DNA of 64,000 nt from Sulfurospirillum sp. (lineage in GTDB: Bacteria; Campylobacterota; Campylobacteria; Campylobacterales; Arcobacteraceae). Of this stretch, positions 17,999 through 28,484 are shown one piece after another. Position numbers and translations under genes: made by a program. The stretch lies in assembly GCA_030491005.1 (NCBI GenBank), contig JAKZMJ010000005.1:62001-126000 (forward strand), given 5' to 3'. The notes beneath the pieces are model-generated. The model did not search any database. It saw only the letters and a list, made by a program, of their open reading frames with translations, and was not told the origin of the DNA. Within the stretch, counting starts at the first letter, position 1; each line of letters starts with the position of its first letter.

Positions 17999-19744
17999 AT
18001 GGATCAACTTTTAAAGTTTATTAATAATCTTAATGTAGCACAAAGAGCCATTATAATTGGAGGCTTTTCTCTTTTATTTATCTTATTAGTTGGATTATTA
18101 GTTTATTCAAATATAAAAGCACAAAGTAAAACGTTAAGTTATACAATTGCTTCTAATTTGACTAAAAATCAAGTTATGTTAGCCAGTACTGAACTAGAAG
18201 CATCTGGTATTGAATTTTTAGTAATTGGAAGTGGAAATAATCTAACGCTAAAAACATCAAAAGAATTTATAAATATTGCAAAAATAAAACTAGTTACTAG
18301 TGAGGCAGCTACAAGTAAACACGTAGGCTGGGAAATATTTGAAAAATCTTCTTTAGGTACTACAAATTTTGAAAATAAAGTAAAATATTTACGAGCTTTA
18401 GAAGGAGAATTATCACGCTCCTTAGAATCACTTTCAGGAATATTGCGAGCTAGCGTGAAAATTGCTATTCCAAAAGATACAATATTTACACAAAAAAAAG
18501 CAAGACCTACTGCATCGGCTATCATTTCTTTAAGACCAGGTGTATTCTTGACACAAAATCAAATTCAAGGAATTAAAAATTTTATAGCCTCAGCAGTTAC
18601 AAAACTTAAAGTAAAAGATATTAATCTAATAGATCAAAATGGAACACTTTTAGAGAATTCAAGAGATGAAGAAGAAAATGTTAAATCTAATACTCAAAAT
18701 AAATATAGAGAAAAAATGGAGAAAAACTACGAAAATAAAATTGTTGAATTATTAGAACCATTTGTAGGAGTTAATAAAGTAGTAGCTAGAGTTTCTATTG
18801 AGTTTAATTTTATAAATAGACATATTCAAGAAGAAATTTATGAACCAGAGGGAACTATAAGAAGCCAACAAACCACAGAAAATACATCTAGTTCAAAAGG
18901 AAAAGATAAGCTTGCAGGTGGTACTGCTGGGGTTGATAATAATATAGAAGAGCCTGATGGAAATAAGAATGCTTCATCAAAGCAATCTTCTTCAGAAAAT
19001 ACAAAAAATATTATTAATTATGAAATTTCTAAAAAGATTATTGAAGAAAAAAACAATAATTATTCTACAATTAGACGAATTACAGCAGCTGTTACTTTTG
19101 ATTCTACTGTATTAAAGAATGAAAAAAATATAGAAGAGTTTTTAAGCTCATTAGAAACTCTTATTCAAAACTCTATTGGATATAATAAAAAACGAGGAGA
19201 TAAAGTCTCTGTTAAAAATTTTACATTTTTATTGGCAAACTCTTCAAATAATCAACAAACTATAAGTAAAGATGGAAAGATAATAATTCAAAATAATGAA
19301 GAACAATCAAATGATACATTAACAATGATAAAATCAATTTTACAAGAATTTAGTGAGTATATCCAGTATATTATAGCTATAATATTGTTATTTATCTTTT
19401 ATAAAAAATTTATAGTAAATCATGAGATTGTTATACTTGGAAATAGTAAAGTTGCAAATAAAGACCAAGAAAGTGATACTGATGCTGTTGATGAATTTAT
19501 GTCAGGATTAGAAGATAATTTTGATTTTACAACAGCTCAAGGAAGATTAAAGGCAACAATTAAGAGTCAAATATTAAATAATATTGAAGGATTAGATGAA
19601 GAATCTGCTGCTAAATATGAAGTTTTAATAGAAGCAATTGATAAAGAAATAAGTAATAGTCCTGAAGAAATTGCTAAGATGATTGAACTACTTCTAAGCG
19701 AAGGGAATACAAAGTTTTCAAAGGTTAATCATAATGATAAATAA
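17999..19744 (+). CDS. fliF: Flagellar MS-ring protein FliF
   Basis: 581-aa inner-membrane ring protein, base of the flagellum and housing of the export gate. A first membrane helix lies at about residues 18-38, a second at about 452-470. Between them are ring-building motifs, with LVTSEAATSKHVGWEIFEKSSLG, the segment VKYLRALEGELSRSLESL and KARPTASAIISLRPG. The C-terminal cytoplasmic tail (about 500-581) is where FliG binds, and fliG overlaps this gene by 11 bases. Confidence 0.96.
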   Translation: MDQLLKFINNLNVAQRAIIIGGFSLLFILLVGLLVYSNIKAQSKTLSYTIASNLTKNQVMLASTELEASGIEFLVIGSGNNLTLKTSKEFINIAKIKLVTSEAATSKHVGWEIFEKSSLGTTNFENKVKYLRALEGELSRSLESLSGILRASVKIAIPKDTIFTQKKARPTASAIISLRPGVFLTQNQIQGIKNFIASAVTKLKVKDINLIDQNGTLLENSRDEEENVKSNTQNKYREKMEKNYENKIVELLEPFVGVNKVVARVSIEFNFINRHIQEEIYEPEGTIRSQQTTENTSSSKGKDKLAGGTAGVDNNIEEPDGNKNASSKQSSSENTKNIINYEISKKIIEEKNNNYSTIRRITAAVTFDSTVLKNEKNIEEFLSSLETLIQNSIGYNKKRGDKVSVKNFTFLLANSSNNQQTISKDGKIIIQNNEEQSNDTLTMIKSILQEFSEYIQYIIAIILLFIFYKKFIVNHEIVILGNSKVANKDQESDTDAVDEFMSGLEDNFDFTTAQGRLKATIKSQILNNIEGLDEESAAKYEVLIEAIDKEISNSPEEIAKMIELLLSEGNTKFSKVNHNDK

Positions 19745-20732
19745 TGATATATTAAAAGGTATGTCAATGCTTGAAAAAATTGCTCACTTTTGTGTTCTTG
19801 TAGGTGAGGAATCTACAGTAAAATTTTTTCAACATTTGCCTAAAAATATTGTAGAAGATATCTCAACTTCAATTACTATGATTACATCAATAGATAAAGA
19901 TACTTCTTTAGCCATTTTAGATGAGTTCCATTTATATACTAAATCTAAAGGTTTTATAAGCTCTGGTGGTTACGATTATGCAAGAGATATCTTATATAAA
20001 TCTCTTGGTAAAAGTGAAGCAGATGAAGTATTAGCAAAATTATCAAAAATAAAATTAGCAGCTCAGTCATTTTCATATCTTGATGCAATTAATCCAAAAC
20101 AATTATCAGATTTTATAAAAGAAGAATCACCTCAAACAATAGCAGTTATTCTATCACATATGGATCCACCACAAGCAGCAGAAGTTTTAATGCAGTTAGA
20201 TGATGATGTAAGAGTTAAGGTTACTATGCAGGTTGCTACTATTAAAGATGTCTCTCCTGATATTGTTAGAACAATTTCAGAAGTGTTGGAAAAGAAATTA
20301 GAATCTTTATTATCTTCAATTGTAGATGTAGGTGGTGTTAAAGTTGTGGCTGATATGTTAAATAAAATAGGTCCAAAATCACAAGATATATTAAAAAATA
20401 TTAATGGTATAGATACTATTTTAGCTACAAGAATTAAAGAAAATATGTTTATTTTTGAGGATTTACTACAATTAGATGGTGAGTATGTCATGAAAATATT
20501 ACAAAATGTTGATACAGGTGATTTGGCAGTTGCTATGAAAAATTCTACAAGTGAAGATTTAGAAAAAATTACAGGTGCTATGTCTTCAAGAGCATCAGCT
20601 AGATTTAAAGAAGAATACGAAATGTTAACAAAAGTAAAAATTAAAGATATTGAAGTTGCACAAAGAAAAATGCTTGACATTGCACAAAGGATGATTGAAG
20701 AAGGTGTAATAGATAGAGATATGGATTCATAA
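19734..20732 (+). CDS. fliG: Flagellar motor switch protein FliG
   Basis: 332-aa C-ring protein that contacts the stator and sets torque and rotation sense. The middle-domain ESPQTIAVILSHMDPPQAAEVL (about 130-150) is the EHPQ-type motif. The C-terminal domain holds the charged helix (NMFIFEDLLQLD and MSSRASARFKEE) that interacts with MotA. The ATG at 19734 has AAAGG 9 bases upstream, inside the end of fliF. Confidence 0.96.
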   Translation: MINNDILKGMSMLEKIAHFCVLVGEESTVKFFQHLPKNIVEDISTSITMITSIDKDTSLAILDEFHLYTKSKGFISSGGYDYARDILYKSLGKSEADEVLAKLSKIKLAAQSFSYLDAINPKQLSDFIKEESPQTIAVILSHMDPPQAAEVLMQLDDDVRVKVTMQVATIKDVSPDIVRTISEVLEKKLESLLSSIVDVGGVKVVADMLNKIGPKSQDILKNINGIDTILATRIKENMFIFEDLLQLDGEYVMKILQNVDTGDLAVAMKNSTSEDLEKITGAMSSRASARFKEEYEMLTKVKIKDIEVAQRKMLDIAQRMIEEGVIDRDMDS

Positions 20733-20734
20733 TT

Positions 20735-21394
20735 ATGAATAAAAATAATGTATATTCTAATGCAAAAATTGTTCAAAATACTAAAGAAGTCAAAGAATTT
20801 AAATTAGGTACTTTCGTTCAAAATAGTACAGATGAACAAAATATACAAAGTACTAATATAACTTTAAGTAAAAGTAATAATAAGGATGATAATGCTATCT
20901 TATTAAGTATAAAAGAATTATCTTCCCAGCTAAACACAATAAATCAAAAAATCACTACTTTAGAAAATAATGGCGTAAATGCAAAACAAATTGATCAACA
21001 AGTTATTAAAGCAATGCAAGATTTAAAACATTATGCTAATTTTTTTGAACAAGCTACTTTTCAAATGGAATCTAAATTACTAAAAACTTCTATTTCCATT
21101 GCCCAAAAAATTATTTCTATTGAAATAGGCGAAAACTCTTCTAAAATTGCTAAAGAAACAATTACTCATCTATTAGATAAAATTAAAAGTGCATCTAAAG
21201 TTAAAATACATATTAATCCTAAAGATTATGAAGTTTTAAAATATGAATTAAAATTAGAATCTTTTATAGAACTTGTTTCTGATGTCAATGTTACTATAGC
21301 TGGAGTCGTTATAGCAAGTGATTTAGGTAACTTTGATGGTAATATAGACTCAAAGGTTAATACCATGCTTGAAACTTTAGATTCAATTATATAA
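20735..21394 (+). CDS. fliH: Flagellar export regulator FliH
   Basis: 219 aa, probable FliH, the stator-like partner of the export ATPase FliI. Residues 1-70 are low in order, about 72-115 form a coiled coil, and the C-terminal part (KTSISIAQKIISIEIGENSSKIAKETITHLL, then VKIHINPKDYEVLK and the final strand) matches the FliH/HrpE/YscL family. It follows fliG after two bases and ends the operon; no fliI follows. Confidence 0.85.
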   Translation: MNKNNVYSNAKIVQNTKEVKEFKLGTFVQNSTDEQNIQSTNITLSKSNNKDDNAILLSIKELSSQLNTINQKITTLENNGVNAKQIDQQVIKAMQDLKHYANFFEQATFQMESKLLKTSISIAQKIISIEIGENSSKIAKETITHLLDKIKSASKVKIHINPKDYEVLKYELKLESFIELVSDVNVTIAGVVIASDLGNFDGNIDSKVNTMLETLDSII

Positions 21395-21502
21395 TACTAG
21401 TAATTTATAAATAATAATACTTTCAAAAGTTTGTAAAGCCTAGTTTATATAAATGCAAAAGCAAATTTATTATCCAGTAATATTATTTATTTTTTAATCT
21501 AA

Positions 21503-22006
21503 TTACTTTTTCTTTATTATCATATAAGAGATGAATATAAATAGGCATATAATACCCACACTAAATATTAAAGACACTTCTTTTGTAATGGCATAAGTTA
21601 CTATTAAAATAGCCAATAAGGTTGGAAGTTCATTATATGCTCTGAAAAATTTACCACTTTTTGTACAAGTATCATTTTTGAGCTGTTTTAGATAATAAGA
21701 TAAAGAATAAGAGTAAGCTATTAAAAGTACAACAACCGTAAGCTTAGCATGTATCCAGCCTCCTGTTTGAAAAACTTGTGGGTTTAGCCCTATCATTGTG
21801 ATACCACTTAATATACTTGCCCACATAGCTGGAACACCTATTAATCTATATAGTTTATCTTCTTGAATTTTGGCAACTTTAATATATTCTTTATTCTTTA
21901 TATTTTCCATATGATATACAAACATTCTTGGTAAGTAAAAAAGCATAGCCATCCATGACATAAAAGCCATAATATGAAAAGTAAGTATCCAAGTATAGTA
22001 TTGCAT
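21503..22006 (-). CDS. hemJ: Protoporphyrinogen IX oxidase HemJ
   Basis: 167-aa membrane protein with about four or five helices, catalysing the penultimate step of haem synthesis in many bacteria lacking HemG and HemY. The first helix carries the conserved His of WILTFHIMAFMSWMAMLFYLPRMFVYH (about residues 7-33), and a KLTVVVLLIAYSYSLSYY helix supplies the conserved Lys region. The stop is 108 bases from fliH; the two converge and no strong terminator was seen between them. Confidence 0.9.
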   Translation of the reverse strand: MQYYTWILTFHIMAFMSWMAMLFYLPRMFVYHMENIKNKEYIKVAKIQEDKLYRLIGVPAMWASILSGITMIGLNPQVFQTGGWIHAKLTVVVLLIAYSYSLSYYLKQLKNDTCTKSGKFFRAYNELPTLLAILIVTYAITKEVSLIFSVGIICLFIFISYMIIKKK

Positions 22007-22027
22007 TTTAATTCCTTCTTTGTAAGT

Positions 22028-23215
22028 TTATTTATCTTTTAATTTTATTTTTTTTAACCATTCATTTAGTGTTTTCTCAAAGCCAATATTACTACTTTGA
22101 TATATATTTAAATTCTGGCTTAAATATTCTTGTTCAACCCAACCATTATAATCATGTGGATATTTATATTCTAGATTTGAATTTAGTAGATGTTTAGGGA
22201 TAGGAAATATCTCTCCTTCTTGTATTTTTTTAAGTACTTTATTAATTGCTTTATATGAAGAGTTAGATTTGGGAGATGAAGCTAAGTAAACTACACATTG
22301 TGCTAAGATTATTTTACTTTCTGGATAGCCTATTTTTATACTAGTTTGCATAGTGCTATGTGCTAAATTTAAGGCATTTGGATTTGCATTACCTATATCT
22401 TCACTTGCAAATATCACTAATCGCCTTGTTATAAACTCTATGCTTTCTTGTGCATTAATAAGCCTTGCAAGATAATATAATGAAGCATCTATATCAGAAC
22501 CACGAAGTGACTTAATCATAGCACTAGCAAGATCGTAATGAGTTTGAGATGAACTAGCTCCCTCCCCCATCACATTTGGCCTTAACTCTTTTAATATTTC
22601 ATAGCTTATAGTAGTACTTACTTTACTTGCAAAATGTAGTAAATTTAATAATGCTCGTGCATCTCCTCCACTTGATTTAATTAAATATTTCTTTGCATCA
22701 TCTGTAATACTAAATTTTTTATTTTCTATAACTTTATTTAACAAGGAATTTAATTCATCTTTATTAAATGCTAAAAATTCATATATAAATGCTCTTGATC
22801 TAATAGCCTCACTTAAAGAAAAAAAAGGATTTTGTGTACTAGCTCCTATAATTACAGCAGTATAGTTTTCCATAATAGGGAGCAAAACTTCTTGTTGATT
22901 AATTGATAATCTATGAACTTCATCAATAAAAATTATTGGTTTTATTAAGGTATTTTTATATTTTATGAATACTTTTCGTAAATCGTCTATTTTGATTGAT
23001 GTTGCATTGAAGTAATAATAATCACTGTCTATATGATTAGCAATAATTTTAGCTAATGTAGTTTTACCAGTTCCAGGTTTTCCATAAAAGAACAAATGTG
23101 GAATTTCTTTTTTTTCTAATAATTTATATAAAGCTTTATTCTTCCCTATAATATGAGATTGACCAATAAAATCAGCTAATTTTTTTGGTCTAAAATGATT
23201 TGATAGGTCAGTCAT
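22028..23215 (-). CDS. rarA: Replication-associated recombination protein A (RarA/MgsA)
   Basis: 395-aa AAA+ ATPase related to clamp-loader subunits, acting at stalled forks. N-terminal RPKKLADFIGQSHIIG, Walker A GKPGTGKTT (about residue 46), Walker B IIFIDEVHR (about 95), sensor GASTQNPFFSL and a C-terminal tetramerisation domain with GSDIDASLYYLARLI are visible. The start overlaps the upstream pseudouridine synthase end by 8 bases. Confidence 0.95.
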   Translation of the reverse strand: MTDLSNHFRPKKLADFIGQSHIIGKNKALYKLLEKKEIPHLFFYGKPGTGKTTLAKIIANHIDSDYYYFNATSIKIDDLRKVFIKYKNTLIKPIIFIDEVHRLSINQQEVLLPIMENYTAVIIGASTQNPFFSLSEAIRSRAFIYEFLAFNKDELNSLLNKVIENKKFSITDDAKKYLIKSSGGDARALLNLLHFASKVSTTISYEILKELRPNVMGEGASSSQTHYDLASAMIKSLRGSDIDASLYYLARLINAQESIEFITRRLVIFASEDIGNANPNALNLAHSTMQTSIKIGYPESKIILAQCVVYLASSPKSNSSYKAINKVLKKIQEGEIFPIPKHLLNSNLEYKYPHDYNGWVEQEYLSQNLNIYQSSNIGFEKTLNEWLKKIKLKDK

Positions 23216-23996
23216 TTAACTTTAAATAAGCTCGTAAATCATTGTATTCAGATTTTGACAAAAATCTACTTTTTCCAGTAGGTAAGTTATTCAATGATAT
23301 TCCCCCATATGATAATCTTTTTAAATCTAAAATATCTAAATCAAAATGCGAAAAAAATCTTCTCAGTTCCCTATTCTTCCCTTCACTAATTGCAACTTTT
23401 ATTTTTGAAAAAGTATCTTTATTTGTTAAAATATCATATCCTAAGAATGGTGCGAAATTCATACTTCTAATAGTAGAATTTTTATGTGCTCCTGCATAAG
23501 CATCTTCTAAAATCAAACCATTTCTCATCGCATCTTCAATATTACTTAAGATTTTACCTTGCACTTTTATTTTATAAACTCTCTCAAGCGTTGAGTGCAT
23601 TAATGCATTTACTATATCTACACTATCTGTTAATAAAAGTAAACCCTCACTCGAATAATCTAATCTTCCTATTGGAGTATAGTGTTTAAATTTTTTATCC
23701 AAAGAATCAAAAATTGTTTTTCTTCCTTTTGGATCATTTTTTGTTACTAGCTCACCTTTTGGTTTATTATAAATAATTACTGTGTAAACTCTATTTTTAT
23801 CTTCTTTTATAACTTGCTTTAGAATCTTAACTTCATCCGATCTAACAACTGTTGTTGATAGTTTATCTACACGCTTCCCATTTATGGTAACTTTTCCATC
23901 AGCAATTAAAGTATCGGCTTCTCTTCTTGAATACTTGCTATTATGTGATATAAACTTATTTAATCTTGTCGATGTTGAATTATTTGTTGTTTTCAT
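23208..23996 (-). CDS. rluB: RsuA/RluB-family rRNA pseudouridine synthase
   Basis: 262 aa. An N-terminal S4 RNA-binding domain (TRLNKFISHNSKYSRREADTLI, about 10-60) precedes the catalytic domain. The catalytic Asp lies in GRLDYSSEGLLLLTD (about 119), and ISEGKNRELRRFF (about 210) is the second family motif. Whether it modifies 23S (RluB/RluE/RluF) or 16S (RsuA) rRNA cannot be settled by eye; the symbol is the usual one in this phylum. Overlaps kdsD by 4 bases. Confidence 0.85.
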   Translation of the reverse strand: MKTTNNSTSTRLNKFISHNSKYSRREADTLIADGKVTINGKRVDKLSTTVVRSDEVKILKQVIKEDKNRVYTVIIYNKPKGELVTKNDPKGRKTIFDSLDKKFKHYTPIGRLDYSSEGLLLLTDSVDIVNALMHSTLERVYKIKVQGKILSNIEDAMRNGLILEDAYAGAHKNSTIRSMNFAPFLGYDILTNKDTFSKIKVAISEGKNRELRRFFSHFDLDILDLKRLSYGGISLNNLPTGKSRFLSKSEYNDLRAYLKLND

Positions 23997-24958
23997 TTTA
24001 TTCCTGCCTCAATTAAGTCATGAATATGCAAAACTCCAACAAGTTTTTTATATTCATCAACTACTATTAATAGTTGTATTTTATAGTCTTCTATAATTTT
24101 AATCGCATCACTTGCTAATAGATTTCTATTAGTAATTGTTTTTGGATTTTTTGTAGCAATAGTTTCAACTTGACAATCTAAAGAAAAATTTTTACTCATT
24201 AATGCTCTTCTTAAATCACCATCACTTAATAATGCGATTACTTCATCTTTTTCATTTTTGATAATAACATTACCAAGTCTGCATTTATTCATAATAATAA
24301 TTGCATCTTTTAATTTTGTTTCACGTGAAACAATAGGAAGATTTTGTGTTTTTAAAAGCTCATCTATTTTAATAAATAGTTTTTTACCCAAGCTACCACC
24401 TGGATGAAAAGATGCAAAATCTTCTTTTTGAAAATTTCGTTTTTTCATTAGACAAATAGCAAGAACATCTCCCATCGCCATAGTTAATGTAGTAGATGAT
24501 GTAGGAGCTATATTTAAAGGACATGCTTCTTTTTGTACATCAATTGATATAAAAGCATCAGAATATTTTCCTAAGGTTGAGTCTTTTGTTTTGGACATAG
24601 CAATCATAGGAATACTTAATCTTTTAAGGTGTGGTAAGATTTGAATTAGTTCACTACTCTCACCACTATAAGAAATAGCCAAGACAGTATCTTGGCTATT
24701 AATCATACCTAAATCTCCGTGCATGGCTTCAGTTGGATGTAAAAAAAATGAACTAGTACCCGTGCTTGATAAAGTTGCCGCAATTTTTGTAGCAACTAAT
24801 CCAGATTTACCTACACCTGTTACTATTAATTTACCTTTTGTACCATGCATTATATCAATAGCTTTTTGTAAATCAGATAATTTTAAATTCTCACTTGAGC
24901 GTTTTAATTCATCTGATTCTGTTAACAAAACATCTTTTGCAATTAGTTCAAAGTTCAT
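23993..24958 (-). CDS. kdsD: Arabinose-5-phosphate isomerase (KpsF/GutQ family)
   Basis: 321 aa. Interconverts ribulose 5-phosphate and arabinose 5-phosphate, the start of Kdo synthesis for lipopolysaccharide. The N-terminal SIS domain (VTGVGKSGLVATKIAATLSS, then HPTEAMHGDLGMI) is followed by two CBS domains from about residue 200 (SRETKLKDAIIIMNKCRLG and NRNLLASDAIKIIEDYKIQ). It is in a tight minus-strand run with rnj and the pseudouridine synthase; the grouping looks positional rather than functional. Confidence 0.94.
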   Translation of the reverse strand: MNFELIAKDVLLTESDELKRSSENLKLSDLQKAIDIMHGTKGKLIVTGVGKSGLVATKIAATLSSTGTSSFFLHPTEAMHGDLGMINSQDTVLAISYSGESSELIQILPHLKRLSIPMIAMSKTKDSTLGKYSDAFISIDVQKEACPLNIAPTSSTTLTMAMGDVLAICLMKKRNFQKEDFASFHPGGSLGKKLFIKIDELLKTQNLPIVSRETKLKDAIIIMNKCRLGNVIIKNEKDEVIALLSDGDLRRALMSKNFSLDCQVETIATKNPKTITNRNLLASDAIKIIEDYKIQLLIVVDEYKKLVGVLHIHDLIEAGIK

Positions 24959-24963
24959 ATTTT

Positions 24964-26868
24964 TTATTGTACAAATAGTGTTGGAACTATCATTGGATAT
25001 TTTTTATATTTTCTTATACAGTGTTTCCTAACAACTTTTCTAATTTCATCTTCTAACATTCTATTACTTTTAAATATTCCTTCTCTAGCATTTTTAAGAA
25101 ACAGTTCAAGTAAATCTTCAATTTCTTTTGCAAAAAATCTATCTTGCTGATCTGGAACTAAACCAAAAGAAGTAACTTTCGTTCTTTGTGCTAATGTTCT
25201 ATCATTCTCATTTATTTGAGCAACTATCATAACAACACCTTCATTTGCCATTGTTTGACGATCTAATATAATGTCATTTGCAATTTTATTGTTTAACTGA
25301 TTATCTATATATACCTTACCAGTTTTAATGGTTTTGACTTTTTTTAGATATTTAGGGCTAACTTCAATTTGTTCACCATCACTCATAATATAAACATTTT
25401 TTTCAAAAACTCCACAGTCAATTCCTGTTTGAGCATGTTTTAAAGCATGATTATACTCTCCATGAATTGGCATAAAAAATTTAGGCTTTACAAGTCTTAA
25501 CATTAATTTTTGTTCTTCTTGTGCAGCGTGACCTGAAACATGAATATCTGAAAAGTCTTTATAAGCCACTTTTGCACCTGACTTTAAAAGATGATTTAAT
25601 ACTTGTGACACACTAGCTTCATTTCCTGGTATTGCTTTTGCTGAAAGTATTATTTGATCACCTGGTTTGATTTTTACATGTCTGTGTTCATGAATTGACA
25701 TTCTGTAAAGTGCTGACATTGCTTCACCTTGAGAACCTGTTGTTATGATTAGAATTTCATTGTCTGTATATTGGTTTATTTCATGTGCTTCTATAAATTG
25801 GTCTTTTGGGAATTTAACATATCCTAAGCACATTGCCAAATCAAGATTTTTTTCCATAGAACGACCAATTACACAGATTTTTCTATTGTATTTTATTCCA
25901 TATTCAATGGCTTGTGAGACTCTGTGAATATTTGATGAGAATGTTGACATAATAATTCTACCTTTTGAAGTAGAAAAAATTCTATCAAATGTGGGACCAA
26001 CTGTTCTTTCTGTTTTTGTAAACCCAGCTGTATGAGAATTCGTAGAATCTGATAATAGCAACAATACACCTTTTTCTCCATAATGTGCATATCTATGTAA
26101 ATCAGTTGGAAAGTTATCAATTGGAGTATGATCAATTTTAAAATCACCTGTATGTATAATTGTACCTGCTTCACTTGTAATAGCAAGAGAAGAGGCATCA
26201 ATGATTGAGTGAGTTACATGTATCCATTCTACTTCAAAATCTCCTATTTTCACAAGAGTTCTTTTTTCAATAGGATTAAAATAATTTCTATGCTCTTTTA
26301 TTTTATGCTCATCAAATTTTGAACCAATCATTTCTAAAGGTAGCGATGTTCCATAAATAGGAAATTGCATTTCTTTAAATAAATACGGCATTGCACCAAT
26401 GTGATCTTCATGACCGTGAGTGATTACTATGCCTTTGATTTTATCTTTTATAGATCTTAAATATGTAAAATCAGGGATTAAAATATCAACTCCGTGCATA
26501 TCATTATCGGGAAAACTCATTCCCACATCAATAACTATTGCACTTTGCTCTGTTTCAATAATCATCATATTGCCACCAATCTCATCTAAACCACCAAGGG
26601 GTGTTATCTTCACTTTTGCATTGGTATTTAAATTAAGTTTATTATGAGGATTAAGTCTGTTTTTGTGAATTCTTTCATTAGCTACTTGTACTTTTTTTAA
26701 GTCAATAATCCAAGCACTATTTTTATCAACATATTTTCTATTTTTATTGTATGGTTTTTTTTCTTTATTTTTATTCTGGTTAACTGTAATTTTTTCTTTT
26801 GTATCTTTTTTTACATCATTTATTTGTTCTTTCGAACTACTATTAGTTTGTGCTGTCTCGTTTTGCAT
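24964..26868 (-). CDS. rnj: Ribonuclease J
   Basis: 634-aa beta-CASP metallo-beta-lactamase RNase, endonuclease and 5'-3' exonuclease, the main mRNA-decay enzyme in Campylobacterota. The catalytic core begins after a charged Lys/Asn-rich N-terminal extension of about 80 residues: KITPLGGLDEIGGNMM, then ITHGHEDHIGAMPYL, the IIHTGDFKID metal ligand and the beta-CASP HVSGHAAQEEQKLML. The extension is a known feature of the Helicobacter type. The start overlaps rsmA by 26 bases. Confidence 0.96.
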   Translation of the reverse strand: MQNETAQTNSSSKEQINDVKKDTKEKITVNQNKNKEKKPYNKNRKYVDKNSAWIIDLKKVQVANERIHKNRLNPHNKLNLNTNAKVKITPLGGLDEIGGNMMIIETEQSAIVIDVGMSFPDNDMHGVDILIPDFTYLRSIKDKIKGIVITHGHEDHIGAMPYLFKEMQFPIYGTSLPLEMIGSKFDEHKIKEHRNYFNPIEKRTLVKIGDFEVEWIHVTHSIIDASSLAITSEAGTIIHTGDFKIDHTPIDNFPTDLHRYAHYGEKGVLLLLSDSTNSHTAGFTKTERTVGPTFDRIFSTSKGRIIMSTFSSNIHRVSQAIEYGIKYNRKICVIGRSMEKNLDLAMCLGYVKFPKDQFIEAHEINQYTDNEILIITTGSQGEAMSALYRMSIHEHRHVKIKPGDQIILSAKAIPGNEASVSQVLNHLLKSGAKVAYKDFSDIHVSGHAAQEEQKLMLRLVKPKFFMPIHGEYNHALKHAQTGIDCGVFEKNVYIMSDGEQIEVSPKYLKKVKTIKTGKVYIDNQLNNKIANDIILDRQTMANEGVVMIVAQINENDRTLAQRTKVTSFGLVPDQQDRFFAKEIEDLLELFLKNAREGIFKSNRMLEDEIRKVVRKHCIRKYKKYPMIVPTLFVQ

Positions 26869-27652
26869 TTTTTACCTTTATATACAATTGGCTATACAAA
26901 GATGCACTCACTTGGTGAGGTCTAATATTTTCATTTAGTTCAAGTTCATTTATAATAGATATTATAATGTTTTTGTCCACCATAACAGAAAGGTTTTTTA
27001 TTAACTTTTTTCTAGGCTGAGAAAAAGAAATTTTTAAAAATTTCTTAAAATCATCATCTACTTTTATATGTTTACTTTTACTTATGAAAAGCACAGAAGA
27101 AGTCACTTTTGGTGGAGGCACAAAAGATTGTGATGGCACATCAAACAAAATTCTTGCTTCACTTGAAAATAATTTTGTAAGTACACTAAGTGAAGAAAAT
27201 TCTTTACAATCTGTCTTGGCGACAAACTTCAAAGCTACTTCTTTTTGCATCATCACAATAATATTTTTACAGTTTCTATCTTCATAGGCTCTTAATATTA
27301 TATTTGTCGCAATATAATAAGGTAAATTTGCTATAAGATCATAATTACCATCATGTAATGTGTCTTTTTCATTCCAAATTTTTAAAACATCTGTGTGAAT
27401 TAGTTTTAATTTTTTAGAATGTATTTGTATTGCAAATTTAGACTTTAAGATACTTACTAAATCAGTATCTATTTCATACGCTGTTACATCTTTGTACTTG
27501 ACTAGTTTATCTGTCAAATCACCTAATCCAGGACCAATTTCAACAATATGTTTAGTATTCGTGGGCATCGATTGGACGATCTTATCTAATATGGAGGAAT
27601 CTTTTAAAAAATTTTGTCCATATTTCTTTTTTGCTTTTATCATATTTTTCAT
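26843..27652 (-). CDS. rsmA: 16S rRNA (adenine1518/1519-N6) dimethyltransferase
   Basis: 269 aa. Dimethylates two adenines in helix 45 of 16S rRNA late in assembly; its loss gives kasugamycin resistance. KKYGQNFLKD at the start, SAM motif I VEIGPGLGDLTDKL (about 40) and the catalytic NLPYYIATNI (about 109) are clear. Two in-frame ATGs (27652, 27643) lack a strong ribosome site; the upstream one is given. It diverges from hisF with 68 bases between. Confidence 0.95.
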   Translation of the reverse strand: MKNMIKAKKKYGQNFLKDSSILDKIVQSMPTNTKHIVEIGPGLGDLTDKLVKYKDVTAYEIDTDLVSILKSKFAIQIHSKKLKLIHTDVLKIWNEKDTLHDGNYDLIANLPYYIATNIILRAYEDRNCKNIIVMMQKEVALKFVAKTDCKEFSSLSVLTKLFSSEARILFDVPSQSFVPPPKVTSSVLFISKSKHIKVDDDFKKFLKISFSQPRKKLIKNLSVMVDKNIIISIINELELNENIRPHQVSASLYSQLYIKVKNAKRDSTN

Positions 27653-27720
27653 ATCTGCATAAGTATACTTACTTTTAACTTATACTTAGATAAGATATGT
27701 TTTAAATAAAAGGAAATTAT

Positions 27721-28482
27721 TTGTCTACTTATGCAAAAAGAATTATACCTTGCTTAGATGTTAAGAATGGAAGAGTAGTAAAAGGTGTAAATTTTGTAGG
27801 ATTAAGAGATGCTGGAAATCCCGTAGAAATCGCAAAAAGATATAACAACGAAGGTGCTGATGAACTCACATTTTTAGATATTACTGCTAGTTGTGAAAAT
27901 AGGGCTACTATTATAGATGTTGTGCAAGAAGTTGCTAAAGAAGTATTTATTCCTTTAACTGTTGGAGGGGGAATTAATAATTTAGAAGATATATCCAAAT
28001 TATTAAATGTGGGTTGCGATAAAATATCAATCAATACATCAGCAGTTTTAAATCCTGATTTTATAAATGAAGCTTCAAACAAATTTGGTAACCAGTGTAT
28101 AGTTGTAGCCATTGATGTAAAGAGAGTTGAAGATGGTACTTACCATGTATTTATAAATGGTGGAAGAAAAGATACGGGAATTGATGCCCTTGTATGGGCA
28201 AAAGAAGTTTATAATAGAGGAGCTGGAGAGATTTTATTAACTTCTATGGATAAAGATGGTTCAAAATCTGGCTTTGAGCTTAATATTACATCTAAAATAT
28301 CATCTTTAGTTGATATACCAGTTATTGCAAGTGGTGGAGCTGGTTGTATGAAAGATATTAAAGAAGCATTTGAATGTGGTGCAAATGCTGTCTTAGCTGC
28401 ATCAATTTTTCATTTTAGAGAAATTGATATTATGGATTTAAAGAGATACCTACAAGAACACAATATAAAAACAAGGATTTAA
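27721..28482 (+). CDS. hisF: Imidazole glycerol phosphate synthase cyclase subunit HisF
   Basis: 253-aa (beta/alpha)8 barrel that uses ammonia from HisH to form imidazole glycerol phosphate and AICAR in histidine synthesis. Catalytic Asp in [14 protein letters not shown] (about 11) and in VVAIDVKR (about 130), plus [11 protein letters not shown], are present. The start is TTG at 27721, supported by AGGA 6 bases upstream and the canonical N-terminus [11 protein letters not shown]. Its partner hisH lies 35 kb away, so the his genes are scattered here. Confidence 0.97.
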   Translation: MSTYAKRIIPCLDVKNGRVVKGVNFVGLRDAGNPVEIAKRYNNEGADELTFLDITASCENRATIIDVVQEVAKEVFIPLTVGGGINNLEDISKLLNVGCDKISINTSAVLNPDFINEASNKFGNQCIVVAIDVKRVEDGTYHVFINGGRKDTGIDALVWAKEVYNRGAGEILLTSMDKDGSKSGFELNITSKISSLVDIPVIASGGAGCMKDIKEAFECGANAVLAASIFHFREIDIMDLKRYLQEHNIKTRI

Positions 28483-28484
28483 TT